NCBI GenBank assembly: GCA_934168365.1
Contig: CAKPNJ010000015.1
Span: 1 to 22,761, forward strand
Direction: 5' to 3'
Origin: an uncultured Clostridia bacterium
Lineage (GTDB): Bacteria > Bacillota > Clostridia > TANB77 > CAG-508
DNA length: 22,761 nt
Each line of letters opens with the position of its first letter. Position 1 is the stretch's first letter. Below the pieces are notes generated by a model. That model ran no database searches. It had not been told where the DNA came from and saw nothing but the letters and a program-made list of their open reading frames with translations. Of the stretch, positions 22,641 to 22,761 are shown in pieces. The translations under genes and the position numbers were made by a program.

Positions 22641-22761
22641 GGTTAAGCCCTCGATTTATTAGTATTGGTCAGCTCAATACATTGCTGTACTTACACCTCC
22701 AACCTATCAACCACATAGTCTTTATGGAATCTTACTATCTTACGATATGAGATATCTTATC
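22641..22761 (-). rRNA. rrl: 23S ribosomal RNA, 3' end (partial)
   Basis: The minus strand ends with the conserved 23S terminus: GGTTGATAGGTTGGAGGTGT, then GCTGACCAATACTAAT and GAGGGCTTAACC. Only the last 120 bases or so are inside the window; the rest continues past the right edge. Confidence 0.93.

Noticed and set aside
1..22761. CRISPR array or insertion sequence
   Set aside because: No regularly spaced short repeats and no transposase ORF are present; the repeats found are tRNA blocks, hairpins and paired operators.

Overview
The window is low-GC DNA from a spore-forming Firmicute, most likely an uncultured Clostridia-type lineage. The evidence is a SpoVT regulator, strong AGGAGG ribosome sites on nearly every gene, the Firmicute glycolytic order gap-pgk-tpiA-gpmI-eno, RecD2, ComF and tRNA genes that encode their own CCA ends. 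The genus cannot be told from sequence alone. Almost all genes lie on the minus strand; the plus strand carries only an integrase tail, one tRNA-Asn and a 36-codon ORF.

Left edge (1-350): the last 29 codons of a probable tyrosine recombinase run into the 3' end of tRNA-Gln(CTG), the usual layout of an element integrated at a tRNA gene, with its body to the left of the window. Beside it lie a broken copy of the tRNA-Gln 5' end and a GC-rich structured segment.

Glycolysis (348-6450): gap, pgk, tpiA, gpmI and eno form one operon converting glyceraldehyde-3-phosphate to phosphoenolpyruvate. Its leader holds two perfect inverted repeats, but no CggR gene is present in the window.

Middle (6566-13085): a 71-aa gene of unknown function, spoVT, then a probable operon of a coiled-coil protein, comF and a KAP-type P-loop NTPase, and finally recD2, which is broken by one extra base just before helicase motif VI.

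tRNA-Asn segment (13160-14001): tRNA-Asn with its terminator, tRNA-derived and GC-rich repeat debris, a 36-codon ORF with an excellent ribosome site, and the terminator of the next operon. A 207-bp block starting with tRNA-Asn recurs in inverted orientation at 22160-22366.

Envelope operon (14173-20950): seven minus-strand genes: ABC ATPase, large permease, TetR regulator, LiaF-like toastrack protein, DUF4097-like toastrack protein, second ABC ATPase and NatB-like permease. Its promoter is flanked by two near-identical 15-bp inverted repeats, good candidates for the operon's own TetR operators. This self-regulated module, with two ABC-2 exporters and two membrane-anchored beta-repeat sensors but no LiaRS-type two-component system, is the most system-like feature in the window.

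Right edge (20970-22761): a small Cys-rich membrane protein, a Bax inhibitor-1 family protein, and the end of an rRNA operon (23S 3' end, 5S, tRNA-Asn).
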